Shown piece after piece: positions 1-8,863 of a stretch of 62,246 bases of DNA. This DNA comes from CAYUAI01 sp964442745. GTDB lineage: Bacteria > Pseudomonadota > Gammaproteobacteria > S012-40. The stretch is taken from NCBI GenBank assembly GCA_964442745.1, contig CAYUAI010000016.1, forward strand, positions 1-62,246, given 5' to 3'. The stretch's first letter is position 1, and each line of letters opens with the position of its first letter. The notes under the pieces were generated by a model that worked only from the letters and a program-made list of their open reading frames with translations, made no database searches and was not told the DNA's origin. Made by a program: the position numbers and the translations under genes.

Positions 1-56
1 TAGTTACCTATTGCATGGGAATTCTTGCTGCGACTCAGATGTTAAATTCAAAAAAT

Positions 57-82
57 GTTGGGTTACGTTGCGCTAACCCAAC
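57..82. repeat. REP-like palindrome
   Basis: A perfect 9-bp inverted repeat, GTTGGGTTA at 57-65 and TAACCCAAC at 74-82, encloses an 8-base loop, CGTTGCGC. Palindromes built on GTTGGGTT...AACCCAAC are common as dispersed intergenic repeats in several proteobacteria; that assignment comes from memory. Only one copy was noticed in this window, so its repetitive nature is inferred. It lies just upstream of the YcgN-like gene and lacks a T-tract, so it is not an obvious terminator. Confidence 0.5.
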
Positions 83-172
83 TTACGCGGGGGCTTAAAT
101 GTTGTACGAGATAAATCATATGAGTTCTAACAAAAATGATTGAAAACAAATCAACAACCACTGTTCCTCTTT

Positions 173-604
173 ATGGATGAATTTTGGAAAACTAAAACAT
201 TGACGCAATTCACTAAGCAAGAATGGGACGCTGTATGTGATGGTTGTGGGAAATGTTGCTTATACAAATTAGAAGATGCTGAGACAGCTGAAATCTATTA
301 TTGCAATGTGGCGTGTCGTTTATTAGATACCGATACCTGTTGTTGTACCGATTACTCGAATCGACACCGACGCGTTTCCGATTGTGTTAAGTTGACCCCC
401 ACTTTGGCGGTGGACTTCGCGTGGTTACCTTCCACTTGTGCTTATCGATTATTGGCCGCGGGTGAGGATTTGCCTCATTGGCACCCATTAGTATCAAAAG
501 ATTCAGAAACAGTACATTTTTACGGTATTTCGGTACGAGGCCGGGTCATCGCTGAAGAAGGGGTTGATTGTTTAGAGGATTATATTGTGGATTGGGCTTA
601 TTAA
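173..604 (+). CDS. ycgN: YcgN-like cysteine-cluster protein (UPF0260 family)
   Basis: The protein is about 143 residues and matches the UPF0260/YcgN family along its length. It has the N-terminal CDGCGKCC cluster, the NVACR segment followed by further cysteines, the WLP..CAYRLL block, and DLP.WHPL. The clustered cysteines suggest metal or Fe-S binding; no biochemical function is established to my knowledge. The reading frame is also open from a TTG at 140, but the ATG at 173 (start MDEFWKTK) matches the family N-terminus better. It is followed by a hairpin and T-run and converges with tesA. It has about the usual family length and no missing conserved block. Confidence 0.85.
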   Translation: MDEFWKTKTLTQFTKQEWDAVCDGCGKCCLYKLEDAETAEIYYCNVACRLLDTDTCCCTDYSNRHRRVSDCVKLTPTLAVDFAWLPSTCAYRLLAAGEDLPHWHPLVSKDSETVHFYGISVRGRVIAEEGVDCLEDYIVDWAY

Positions 605-639
605 AGCAGCAATCAGTGCGGATGTCGCTGTTATTTTTT
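605..639 (+). terminator. Rho-independent terminator after ycgN
   Basis: AGCAGC at 605-610 pairs with GCTGTT at 627-632 (one G-U pair) around a 16-base loop. A run of six T follows at 634-639. It starts at the ycgN stop codon and sits between convergent ycgN and tesA. The stem is short, so efficiency is uncertain. Confidence 0.45.
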
Positions 640-642
640 AGG

Positions 643-1260
643 CTAATCGAGCAAGGTTTTTAAATGCGGCCAAACATTCGACAATAATTTTGTTTGGGCT
701 GAGGCATTTGGGTGAATTTGATCGGCTTGAAAATCTTCTTGGGTAGGTGAGAGCCCATCAAGCAGGAAAGGGACCAGTGGAATATTAAATTGTGAGGCTA
801 ATTGTCGGTAAACTGTTTGGAACTGTCGGGTATATTGAGGGCCATAGTTGGGTGGAATTTGCATGCCGACTAATAAAACCTTGGCTTGTGTCAGTTGACT
901 ATGGTTAATAATATCGGCGAGGTTTTGTTGCATGCGCGAAATAGGTAAGCCACGTAAGCCATCATTACCGCCGAGTTCAAGAATCACGATATTGGGTTGA
1001 TGATTGGTGAGTGTGCTTTTTATTCGAGCAGCGCCGGCGGCGGTGGTATCACCGCTAATGCTGGCGTTAACCACTCGATGAGGATAGTCTTGACGGCGTA
1101 ATTGATTTTCTAATAAGGTAACCCAGCCCTGTTGTTTTAATAGGCCATAGCCAGCGCTTAAGCTATCTCCAAAAATTAAGATGATCGGCGCAGAAAATGC
1201 CCGATGACAGGTGGTCAATGTGAATAATAAACAACCGAGGAGAGCGATTTTTTTGAACAT
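643..1260 (-). CDS. tesA: TesA-like GDSL esterase / arylesterase / lysophospholipase
   Basis: About 205 residues from the ATG at 1260; an upstream in-frame ATG at 1389 would add 43 residues that do not resemble the family. The N-terminus is a hydrophobic signal peptide (MFKKIALLGCLLFTL...) with likely cleavage near AFSA, so the enzyme should be periplasmic. SGNH hydrolase blocks are present: GDSLSAGYG (nucleophile Ser), a conserved Gly region, GGNDGLRG (Asn), and the C-terminal DQIHPNA with Asp and His. The family hydrolyses acyl thioesters, arylesters and lysophospholipids. It is divergent from the ybbA-ybbP ABC exporter, as in many gammaproteobacteria. Its ATG and the ybbA ATG share the palindrome CATG at 1258-1261, so each promoter must lie inside the other gene. 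Confidence 0.92.
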   Translation of the reverse strand: MFKKIALLGCLLFTLTTCHRAFSAPIILIFGDSLSAGYGLLKQQGWVTLLENQLRRQDYPHRVVNASISGDTTAAGAARIKSTLTNHQPNIVILELGGNDGLRGLPISRMQQNLADIINHSQLTQAKVLLVGMQIPPNYGPQYTRQFQTVYRQLASQFNIPLVPFLLDGLSPTQEDFQADQIHPNASAQTKLLSNVWPHLKTLLD

Positions 1261-1966
1261 GTCTGATGATCTCATGCCAACTATTTTGTCAGTCAGTAGT
1301 GTATCGAAAAAAGTCACCAGTTTCGATGGCGAATTAACGTTAATCCATGATATCAATTTTTCTGTCGCGAGTGGTGAGTCGGTGGCCATTATCGGGGCAT
1401 CAGGGGCGGGTAAATCGACTTTACTGGGGATTTTGGCCGGATTAGATACCCCCTCTTCTGGTGAGGTTAGGCTGGCAGGGAAGAACCTGTTTAGCTTGAA
1501 TGAAGATGCCAGAGCGCAATTACGTGGTGAATGGATAGGTTTTGTGTTTCAGTCTTTTCAATTATTACCCAGTTTAACGGCCTTGGAAAATGTGATGTTG
1601 CCATTGGAGTTAATGGGGATCAAGCAGGCGAAAGTATTCGCCTCTGATGTGTTATCGCGAGTGGGTTTAGCGCCGCGCCTACATCATTATCCACGTCAGT
1701 TGTCAGGCGGTGAGCAGCAACGGGTGGCGATTGCCAGAGCATTTGCTCCCCAGCCTAAATTATTATTGGCCGATGAGCCCACCGGTAATCTGGATAGTCG
1801 TACCGGTGAATATGTTATCAATTTGTTGTTTGAGTTAAATCGAGAGAAAGGCGCGACCTTGATATTGGTGACCCATGATCATGCATTGGCGCAGCGTTGT
1901 GATCGAATATTAACGCTGGATGCCGGTCAATTAACGGAGGCGTCGGTTGATGCAAACCCGTCATAG
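1259..1966 (+). CDS. ybbA: ABC transporter ATP-binding protein YbbA (LolD/MacB type)
   Basis: A 235-residue ATPase with Walker A (GASGAGKST), Q-loop (FVFQSFQLLP), signature LSGGEQQRVAIARA, Walker B (LLLADEPTGNLD) and a switch His (VTHD). This is the MacB/LolD class that pairs with FtsX-type permeases. The start is set at the ATG at 1259, preceded by GAGGAGAG at 1237-1244 (a longer than usual spacing). A second ATG at 1274 is possible. The stop overlaps the start of the permease gene by 17 bases, indicating translational coupling. In E. coli the tesA/ybbA-ybbP arrangement is the same; the exported substrate is not firmly known. Confidence 0.92.
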   Translation: MSDDLMPTILSVSSVSKKVTSFDGELTLIHDINFSVASGESVAIIGASGAGKSTLLGILAGLDTPSSGEVRLAGKNLFSLNEDARAQLRGEWIGFVFQSFQLLPSLTALENVMLPLELMGIKQAKVFASDVLSRVGLAPRLHHYPRQLSGGEQQRVAIARAFAPQPKLLLADEPTGNLDSRTGEYVINLLFELNREKGATLILVTHDHALAQRCDRILTLDAGQLTEASVDANPS

Positions 1967-4466
1967 TATTTCACGTATGAAGCTAGCCTGGCTTTTTTTG
2001 AGGCGGGATTGGCGAGCGGGCGAATTGCGCGTATTAGTCGGGGCATTAGTTGTTGCCGTCGCGGCGGTGACCTCGGTGGGGTTTTTTACCGATCGTATTC
2101 AACAAGCCTTATTGATACAGGCCAATGAATTGTTAGGGGCGGATTTAATTTTGAATTCAACCCGTGACATTGATCCGCTGATTGTCAAAAAAGTGGCAGA
2201 TCAAGGGATAAATACCTCGCAAACGCTGATGTTTCCCAGTATGGTGGTCGTCAAAGATCAAACCCAAATGAGTATGGTGAAAGCGGTACAGGATAATTTT
2301 CCCTTGCGTGGAAATATTCATATTGCCTCCGAGATATTTGCCCAGGATCGGTTAACTAAAGCCGTGCCGAAACCGGGAAAGGTCTGGTTAGAGCCGCGTT
2401 TAATGACCGCCTTGCAGCTAAAAGTCGGCGATGAAATCTCCTTGGGTGAAGCTGTTTTTCAAGTCACCGCCGTATTAATCACCGAGCCAGGGCGGGGCGG
2501 TGATCTGTTCAATGTGGCGCCACGTTTGTTGATGAACCTTGCCGATATGCCGCGCACTCAATTGTTGCAACCCGGTAGTCGAATGCGTCATCAATTACTG
2601 ATGGCGGGTGAAACACAAACGCTCAATCAATTGAGACAATCCATCGCTAGCGAGTTAAAAATCGGAGAAAGTCTACAAGGGATTCAAGATGCCCGACCAG
2701 AAATGCGCTCGGCCTTGGCGCGTGCGGAAAGGTTTCTCGGCTTGGCGGCGATGACGAGCGTAATGCTGGCCGGGGTAGCGATTGCCTTGGCGGCTCGGCG
2801 TTTTGCGCAACGCCATTTAAACCATTGTGCCATTATGCGTTGTGTGGGTGCTACACAACGTTTGATTTCACAAATTTATGCGCTACAAATGATGGCGTTG
2901 GGTTTGATTGGCTGTGCTTTGGGGAGTCTGCTTGGTTATTTGGTGCATGGTTTGTTTGTCGAATTGCTCGGTAACCTGCTGGTCGGCGTTCAATTACCAC
3001 CGCCATCAGTCAAACCGGCCGTGATTGGTGTGACCAGTGGCATGCTCACCTTGTTGGGGTTTGCATTGCCACCCTTATTGCAGTTAAAGGATGTGCCGGC
3101 CTTGCGGGTGCTTCGACGTGATTTAGGTGCTTTGAAAGCACCGGGGGTGATGGCGTATTTATTGGGCGGAGGTGCTTTGTCGTTGCTGATGTACTGGCAG
3201 GCGAATGATCTTAAATTAGGTAGTTATATGGTAGCTGGTACGTTACTGGGCATTATGCTGTTAGGGGGAGCGGCTTTTGCGTTAGTGCGCTTGTTAAAAG
3301 TTGCACAATGGTATTTTAATGGCAGTTGGCGTTTTGGTTTGGCGAATGTGGTACGACGCCCCATGAGCAGTGTTGTGCAGGTGATTGCCTTTGGTTTAGG
3401 GATCATGGCTTTATTGTTATTAACGGTGATTCGCAGTGACTTATTGAATGATTGGCAATCGAGCTTACCGCCGGAGGCGCCCAATCGGTTTGTGATTAAT
3501 ATTCAAGCTTCACAGATCGATTCGTTAAACGTTTTTTTCTCTCAGCATCATTTACCGGCCCCTGAAATTTACCCAATGATACGCGGTCGTTTGACGGGGG
3601 TGAATGGTCAGCCGGTGGTTCCCGAAGACTTCGTCAATGAGCATGCGCAGCGTTTAGTGGGGCGCGAGTTTAATTTGTCCTGGGCGGCTGATTTGGCCCC
3701 CGATAATCGTGTGACGGAGGGGCGATGGTGGACGGCTTCCGATGTGGGGTCTGCGCAGATTTCTTTAGATAAGGATATGGCAAAAAATTTGGCAGTTAAG
3801 CTTGGAGATGAATTAACATATGATGTGGCTGGGCAAATATTTACTGCTAAAATAACCAGTTTCAGAGAGATTCATTGGGATTCTTTTCGGCCAAATTTTT
3901 TTGCGATTATCATACCGGGCTTGTTGGATCAATTCCCGACCACGTATATGACAAGTTTTCATTTGTTGCCTTCCCGTTTTCAATTACTCAACGAATTAGT
4001 GGCGGCATATCCCAATATTACCATCATTGATGTGGCGGCGATTATGGAACATGTACGCAGTATTATTAGTCGTGTGACATTGGCGATCGAATATGTGTTT
4101 TTATTTACGCTGTTATCAGGGGTCATGGTGTTATATGCTGGGATTCAAGCCACCCATGATGAACGTTTAATGGAAAATGCCGTGATTCGTACCTTGGGAG
4201 GGCGGCGTCATCAAATTATTCAGGCGCTATGGGCTGAGTTTATTTGTTTAGGTGTGCTCGCGGGTTTATTAGCGTCAATATTGGCTTCGGTGCTGGCTTA
4301 TGTGATTGCAAGCCAGGTATTAAAAATGGATTATACCTTTGATCCGATGATTTGGTTTTTTGGTGTGTTTGGTGGCGCGGTTGGGGTTGCAATTGCCGGG
4401 TTGTGGGGGAGTAGAAAAGTCATGAGTCAGCCACCGTTACAAACCTTGAGAGAGGTGGCTTTATAG
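1950..4466 (+). CDS. ybbP: FtsX-like ABC permease YbbP
   Basis: An 838-residue inner-membrane permease. The architecture is an N-terminal TM helix, a large periplasmic domain, a cluster of three TM helices around residues 260-370, a further hydrophobic block near 400-500, a second periplasmic domain, and three C-terminal TM helices ending in LRE. The paired FtsX modules are typical of YbbP. ATG at 1950 is preceded by GGAGG at 1936-1940, so it is preferred over the TTG just upstream. It overlaps ybbA. The pair is predicted to act on lipoproteins, lipids or hydrophobic compounds, but this is inferred from the MacB superfamily. Confidence 0.9.
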   Translation: MQTRHSISRMKLAWLFLRRDWRAGELRVLVGALVVAVAAVTSVGFFTDRIQQALLIQANELLGADLILNSTRDIDPLIVKKVADQGINTSQTLMFPSMVVVKDQTQMSMVKAVQDNFPLRGNIHIASEIFAQDRLTKAVPKPGKVWLEPRLMTALQLKVGDEISLGEAVFQVTAVLITEPGRGGDLFNVAPRLLMNLADMPRTQLLQPGSRMRHQLLMAGETQTLNQLRQSIASELKIGESLQGIQDARPEMRSALARAERFLGLAAMTSVMLAGVAIALAARRFAQRHLNHCAIMRCVGATQRLISQIYALQMMALGLIGCALGSLLGYLVHGLFVELLGNLLVGVQLPPPSVKPAVIGVTSGMLTLLGFALPPLLQLKDVPALRVLRRDLGALKAPGVMAYLLGGGALSLLMYWQANDLKLGSYMVAGTLLGIMLLGGAAFALVRLLKVAQWYFNGSWRFGLANVVRRPMSSVVQVIAFGLGIMALLLLTVIRSDLLNDWQSSLPPEAPNRFVINIQASQIDSLNVFFSQHHLPAPEIYPMIRGRLTGVNGQPVVPEDFVNEHAQRLVGREFNLSWAADLAPDNRVTEGRWWTASDVGSAQISLDKDMAKNLAVKLGDELTYDVAGQIFTAKITSFREIHWDSFRPNFFAIIIPGLLDQFPTTYMTSFHLLPSRFQLLNELVAAYPNITIIDVAAIMEHVRSIISRVTLAIEYVFLFTLLSGVMVLYAGIQATHDERLMENAVIRTLGGRRHQIIQALWAEFICLGVLAGLLASILASVLAYVIASQVLKMDYTFDPMIWFFGVFGGAVGVAIAGLWGSRKVMSQPPLQTLREVAL

Positions 4467-4732
4467 TTGAAGGCGCGGTGTTGGGCTGAGATTTAATGGC
4501 TAAAATAGCGTCGATTCATCCTTTACAAAGTACGGTTATGGCGCATGGCATGGGGTGATGATTTTTTTGAAAATGATTAACCGTTGGCAAGATACCTGTT
4601 TCGTTAGGTTTTTAGTCTAATGATCATTGACATTTTAATCAAAATGGTTCTTTCCAGTATATATGCCTGGTAATGCGGTTATTTTTCACGTATATTACAC
4701 AGCCATTTTAGTCTGGTTAGAGGTAAACACAT
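4467..4732. other. Intergenic region, 266 bases
   Basis: No open frame of note. It should contain the promoter and a fairly long leader of the downstream DEAD-box helicase gene. Long leaders are common for cold-induced helicase mRNAs, but I see no firmly identifiable promoter hexamers or strong hairpin here. Confidence 0.4.
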
Positions 4733-6085
4733 TTGACTTTTAATGACTTTGATTTAGATCCAAAACTACTGAAAGCAATTCAAATCACCGGTTTTTCAAC
4801 TCCAACGGCCATTCAACAAGCCGCCATCCCAGAAATATTAAAGGGGGAGGATATATTGGCTTCGGCCCAAACCGGCACGGGAAAAACCGCTGCTTTTGTG
4901 GTGCCTGGGTTGCAGAGATTATTGACCAACGATGCGCAAAGCAAACCAGCGAACAGAGCGGGTCGACCACGGATTCTCATTTTAACGCCCACTCGGGAAT
5001 TGGCCATGCAAGTGGGGAACGACATTATCACTTTTGGGCGTTTTACTCATCTGAAATTTGCGACGGTAATGGGTGGTGTTTCTTTTGCGGCGCAAGCACG
5101 TACGTTACGTAATCCAGTCGATATTCTGGTGGCGACACCGGGCCGGTTGCTGGATCATATGACAAATCGTACGGTCGATTTGTCAGGTATTGAATTGTTC
5201 GTGCTAGATGAAGCTGATCGCATGCTTGATATGGGGTTTATTAAAGATGTGGAACAAATTTCGCGAAGCATGTCAACAGCGAAGCAAACCTTGATGTTTT
5301 CCGCCACGTTCGAAGCGGCTATCTTAAAAATTTCTAGCAAATTGTTAAGAACGCCTAAAAAAATTCAATTAACAGAAAGCCACGTTCGTCACGAATCGAT
5401 CGAGCAATCATTACACTGTGCTGATAATCATCATCACAAGCAAAAATTGTTAGCCCACATCTTGTCAGATACCAAATTATCTCAGGCTGTCATTTTTACC
5501 GCGACGAAACGGGGTGCAGAAGAATTGGCATCAAGTCTCAAGATCAAGGGGCATCAATGCGGTTCGTTACATGGTGATATGAATCAGGCGGCCCGTAAAC
5601 GTACCATCGAAGCCATGAAGCGCGGTCGTTACCGGGTCCTTGTGGCGACCGATGTGGCTGCCCGAGGTTTAGATATTAAGGGTTTGAGCCACGTGGTTAA
5701 TTTCGATTTGCCAATGATTGCGGAAGATTATATCCACCGCATTGGGCGAACGGGTCGTGGTGGTGATACAGGCACGGCCGTCTCTTTAGTCGGACCTCAA
5801 GATTGGCAGAAACTGGTGAAAATTGAGCGATTGACTGGGCAAACATTAGCACGTCAAGTGGTGCCAGGTTTAGAGCCACAGCAGCCGGAACCTTCGGCGG
5901 CTCGTCCAATGAAACCGAAGCGGAATTTTCATCAGCAAAAGCAAAAGGCTAAGAAAGGTTATGGGCGTTCAGTTGCTAAATCCGGTGGACGTGATACCAT
6001 GCCTCGTGGATCCAATGGGATCTCTGAAAATGGGTCATTTTCTAAGTCGGGTAAGCGAGTTTATCGACGAGAAATGAACGCTTAG
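4733..6085 (+). CDS. DEAD-box ATP-dependent RNA helicase (RhlE/SrmB-like)
   Basis: A 450-residue superfamily 2 helicase. It shows the Q motif (GF..PT.IQ), motif I AQTGTGKT at residues 45-52, PTRELA, TPGR, DEAD, SAT, and the C-terminal HRIGRTGR. The last ~70 residues are basic and low-complexity (KPKRNFHQQKQKAKKGYG), a typical RNA-binding tail. It is likely to remodel RNA in ribosome assembly or mRNA decay. The core resembles RhlE and SrmB about equally, so no symbol is given. The start appears to be TTG at 4733, with AGAGG at 4719-4723 upstream; no ATG fits the Q-motif region. Confidence 0.9.
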   Translation: MTFNDFDLDPKLLKAIQITGFSTPTAIQQAAIPEILKGEDILASAQTGTGKTAAFVVPGLQRLLTNDAQSKPANRAGRPRILILTPTRELAMQVGNDIITFGRFTHLKFATVMGGVSFAAQARTLRNPVDILVATPGRLLDHMTNRTVDLSGIELFVLDEADRMLDMGFIKDVEQISRSMSTAKQTLMFSATFEAAILKISSKLLRTPKKIQLTESHVRHESIEQSLHCADNHHHKQKLLAHILSDTKLSQAVIFTATKRGAEELASSLKIKGHQCGSLHGDMNQAARKRTIEAMKRGRYRVLVATDVAARGLDIKGLSHVVNFDLPMIAEDYIHRIGRTGRGGDTGTAVSLVGPQDWQKLVKIERLTGQTLARQVVPGLEPQQPEPSAARPMKPKRNFHQQKQKAKKGYGRSVAKSGGRDTMPRGSNGISENGSFSKSGKRVYRREMNA

Positions 6086-6122
6086 ATTTAGTGCTTTTTA
6101 AACCGTAGCTACCAAACCTCAT

Positions 6123-7121
6123 ATGGAAAATATAGCGTCCCCATATCAGGCGCTTAGCCCAGAGCGCATCATGAATGCCGTTGAAAGTATGGGGTTTGTT
6201 TGTACTGGTCAATTAATGGCCTTGAATAGTTATGAAAATCGTGTATACCAGGTGGGCGTCGATGAGGCCGTTGTCATTGCGAAATTCTATCGGCCTGCGC
6301 GTTGGTCTGATGAGGCGATTCGGGAAGAATTAGCCTTTGTCAATACGTTAGCCGATCGAGAAATTCCGGCGGTACCTGCGGTGGTTGATAAGACCGGGCA
6401 GGCGTTGCAGTTTTACGATGATTTTCGATTTGCGGTATTTCCTTCGCGTGGTGGGCGCTGGCCTGATTTAGATAACAAGGATCATTTGCAATGGCTTGGC
6501 AGATTGCTCGGTCGCATCCATGCCTTAGGTAGTACCCAACCATTTCAGCACCGATCTCACTTGAGTATTGAAAGTTATGGTGAGACGGCGAGTCAGTTTC
6601 TACTAGAAAACAAATTTATTCCCGACTACCTGATTGATGCCTATGAAAGTGTGGTGCGCGATGCACTCGCACAGGTACGGATGGCATTTGATCGTGCCGC
6701 CCCGCTGACTTCTCTTCGTATCTATGGTGACTGTCATCCGGGTAATATTTTGTGGACCGAGAAGGGTCCTCACTTTGTTGATTTCGATGATTGTTGCATG
6801 GGGCCGGCGATTCAGGATCTGTGGATGCTGATATCAGGTTCCAATGAAGAAATGAGTGATCAGTTGAGTCAGTTGGTAAAAGGCTATCAGTTATTCCACG
6901 AGTTCCCTTGGAATGAACTGCATTTGATTGAAGCGTTGCGAACTTTGCGCTTGATGCACTATTCGGCCTGGTTGGCGCGTCGCTGGAATGATCCAGCCTT
7001 TCCGCTCAACTTTCCTTGGTTTAATGAAACTCGTTATTGGGAAGAGCATATCCAGTCATTACGAGAACAAATTGGCCTCATGCAAGGACAGCCGGTGTTA
7101 TCGCTTGATTTATCAGACTAA
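6123..7121 (+). CDS. srkA: Stress response kinase SrkA (YihE/RdoA)
   Basis: A 332-residue protein of the aminoglycoside phosphotransferase-like kinase fold. Visible features are the N-terminal LNSYENRVYQVG nucleotide-binding strand, AKFYRP with the ATP-binding Lys, the catalytic YGDCHPGNILW loop, and the metal-binding VDFDDCCMGP. Length and sequence fit SrkA, a cytoplasmic Ser/Thr kinase that protects against stress-induced cell death in E. coli. In enterobacteria it sits next to dsbA; here it follows a helicase gene by 37 bases. No dsbA is seen. Confidence 0.92.
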   Translation: MENIASPYQALSPERIMNAVESMGFVCTGQLMALNSYENRVYQVGVDEAVVIAKFYRPARWSDEAIREELAFVNTLADREIPAVPAVVDKTGQALQFYDDFRFAVFPSRGGRWPDLDNKDHLQWLGRLLGRIHALGSTQPFQHRSHLSIESYGETASQFLLENKFIPDYLIDAYESVVRDALAQVRMAFDRAAPLTSLRIYGDCHPGNILWTEKGPHFVDFDDCCMGPAIQDLWMLISGSNEEMSDQLSQLVKGYQLFHEFPWNELHLIEALRTLRLMHYSAWLARRWNDPAFPLNFPWFNETRYWEEHIQSLREQIGLMQGQPVLSLDLSD

Positions 7122-7130
7122 TTTGGGGAC

Positions 7131-7262
7131 TTGCCTGATAGCTTATTAGCCTTGGATAACGTAGTAAAACTCATGGATTTGGATGGTGATTTTGTTGAAT
7201 TTGAGCGTGTGTTGATCAAATTTCGACAAGCTTTACTGCGAGTCATTGAGTGCCATGAATGA
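7131..7262 (+). pseudogene. Possible short coding remnant
   Basis: In the 315-base gap after srkA one frame stays open for 43 codons from a TTG at 7131, with an internal ATG at 7173, to a TGA at 7260-7262. The predicted peptide (LPDSLLALDNVV...) has normal amino-acid composition and an amphipathic helical look, but I recognise no family and see no ribosome site. It may be a gene fragment or chance. The rest of the gap (7263-7436) holds no gene that I can support. Confidence 0.2.
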
Positions 7263-7436
7263 CGCTGGGTTGAGCTCTTAGAGTTACCTCTTTAGACCCG
7301 AGAGGGTTCGTCGCCAAATCGGATCCACGGTTTTCCTAAGTGATCGTATTACGATTCACATCCTCCCCCTGGACAGGCGATTTCGTTTGATTGCTGATTT
7401 CTGTCACCAATATCACGCTCCCTCAGAAAAAAACCA

Positions 7437-8531
7437 ATGATGACAAAACATTTATTAGTCGACGTTACCGGACATGGGTATGGGCATTTTACGCAAACGG
7501 CGCACGTGCTAAATGCATTGACTGAAATGTTGCCAGGTATCGCCATCACCCTGAGAACTGCATTGCCCAATAAGTTTGTGACGTCGCTACTGAATAATCC
7601 GGTGGAGCACATTCAACGATCCAATGATTTTGGTATGTATATGACGTCCGCTTTGGATGTGGATAAACCTCAAAGCGCCAAAGCCTATCAATCGTTGCAC
7701 CAGCATTGGGATATGGAAGTCGCCTCAGAAGCGGAACGATTGGCGGCCTTGGCGCCTGACTTGGTGGTCTCTAATATTTCCTACCTGACGTTAGCGGCAG
7801 CAAAAGCGATTGAGTTGCCAAGTGTTGCGTTTTGCTCGCTGAATTGGGCAGAAATATACCGTGGTTATTTTGATCATCGGCCAGAAGCCCAGGTGATCTA
7901 TCAGCAAATGCTCACAGCGTATAATAGTGCGCTGGTTTTTTTTCAGCCGGAACCAAGTATGCATATGCCAGGTTTGGATAATTTGCAAACGGTAGGGGCT
8001 TTGGCGGTGATTGGTAAAAATCAGCGGGTTAAGTTAATCGAACAGCAAAAATTGAAGGCTGATTGCCGTTTTGTACTGGTGTCTTTGGGTGGAATTGCAG
8101 AGAGCATACCGGTTGAGCAATGGCCGCAATTTCCTGATATTATATGGGTTATTACCTGGCAGCAAGATGTATCACGGCCTGACATTGTGCAGCACACCGA
8201 GTTTGATATGTCATTTACTGATTTGGTCGCGAGCTGTGATGCCATTATCACTAAGCCAGGTTATGGTACCGTGGTTGAGGCGGTATGTCACCAAATACCT
8301 ATATTGTATGTAGCTAGACAAGATTGGCCGGAAGAGCCTTACTTGATTGAGTGGTTGGCTCAATGGGGGCAGTCTCAACAAATTAGTTATAAACAGTTGC
8401 AAACAGGGGGATTTTATAAGGAATTACATGGTCTATTTGACAGGAGGCGAGTATTTGGCAAATTACCCAGTGGGAATAAGGAAATTGCAGGGAAAATTAT
8501 AAATTTGTTATTTGGCAATTCCTTGATTTAA
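7437..8531 (+). CDS. Glycosyltransferase, GT-B fold (GT1/GT28-like)
   Basis: A 364-residue protein. The N-terminus has a glycine-rich loop (DVTGHGYGHFTQ) followed by a helix. The C-terminal half carries LVSLGGIAES and the nucleotide-sugar binding region KPGYGTVVEA, with a following VCHQIPILYV strand, as in UDP-glycosyltransferases and MurG-like enzymes. The donor and acceptor cannot be deduced. It stands alone between srkA and a large secreted protein, with no other cell-envelope sugar genes nearby. Two ATGs in a row start the gene (7437 and 7440). A small palindrome and T5 follow the stop. Confidence 0.7.
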   Translation: MMTKHLLVDVTGHGYGHFTQTAHVLNALTEMLPGIAITLRTALPNKFVTSLLNNPVEHIQRSNDFGMYMTSALDVDKPQSAKAYQSLHQHWDMEVASEAERLAALAPDLVVSNISYLTLAAAKAIELPSVAFCSLNWAEIYRGYFDHRPEAQVIYQQMLTAYNSALVFFQPEPSMHMPGLDNLQTVGALAVIGKNQRVKLIEQQKLKADCRFVLVSLGGIAESIPVEQWPQFPDIIWVITWQQDVSRPDIVQHTEFDMSFTDLVASCDAIITKPGYGTVVEAVCHQIPILYVARQDWPEEPYLIEWLAQWGQSQQISYKQLQTGGFYKELHGLFDRRRVFGKLPSGNKEIAGKIINLLFGNSLI

Positions 8532-8537
8532 ATCCGA

Positions 8538-8556
8538 CTATGGGCCATAGGTTTTT
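8538..8556 (+). terminator. Possible terminator after the glycosyltransferase gene
   Basis: CTATG/CATAG arms (8538-8550) around GGC are followed by GTTTTTG. The stem is only five pairs, so this is weak. The remaining gap to 8863 is AT-rich and probably holds the promoter of the next gene, but no hexamers can be fixed confidently. Confidence 0.3.
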
Positions 8557-8863
8557 GAGTTGCTCGTGGGCAATCAAGGGTGACGAACGAACGATTAATT
8601 TTTTCTCAATGTTTCATTCATATTATCTAGCTATGATATACTTATCTTAGGGCTGGACAACATTAATATAAAGATAACGCCATAAATATTAATTATAAAT
8701 TTTCCATTGATAAATATATTATAAAACTATTCTGCACATAGTGAGACAACGAGTTGTTTTATTAATCTTTAAGGGTTAGTGAGTGCGTTTCTCGGTTTGA
8801 ATATCTGTGCGGTAAGAGCAGGCGTGCTTGGAAGATTACAAATAGTAAAGGTGTGGGAGTGGT

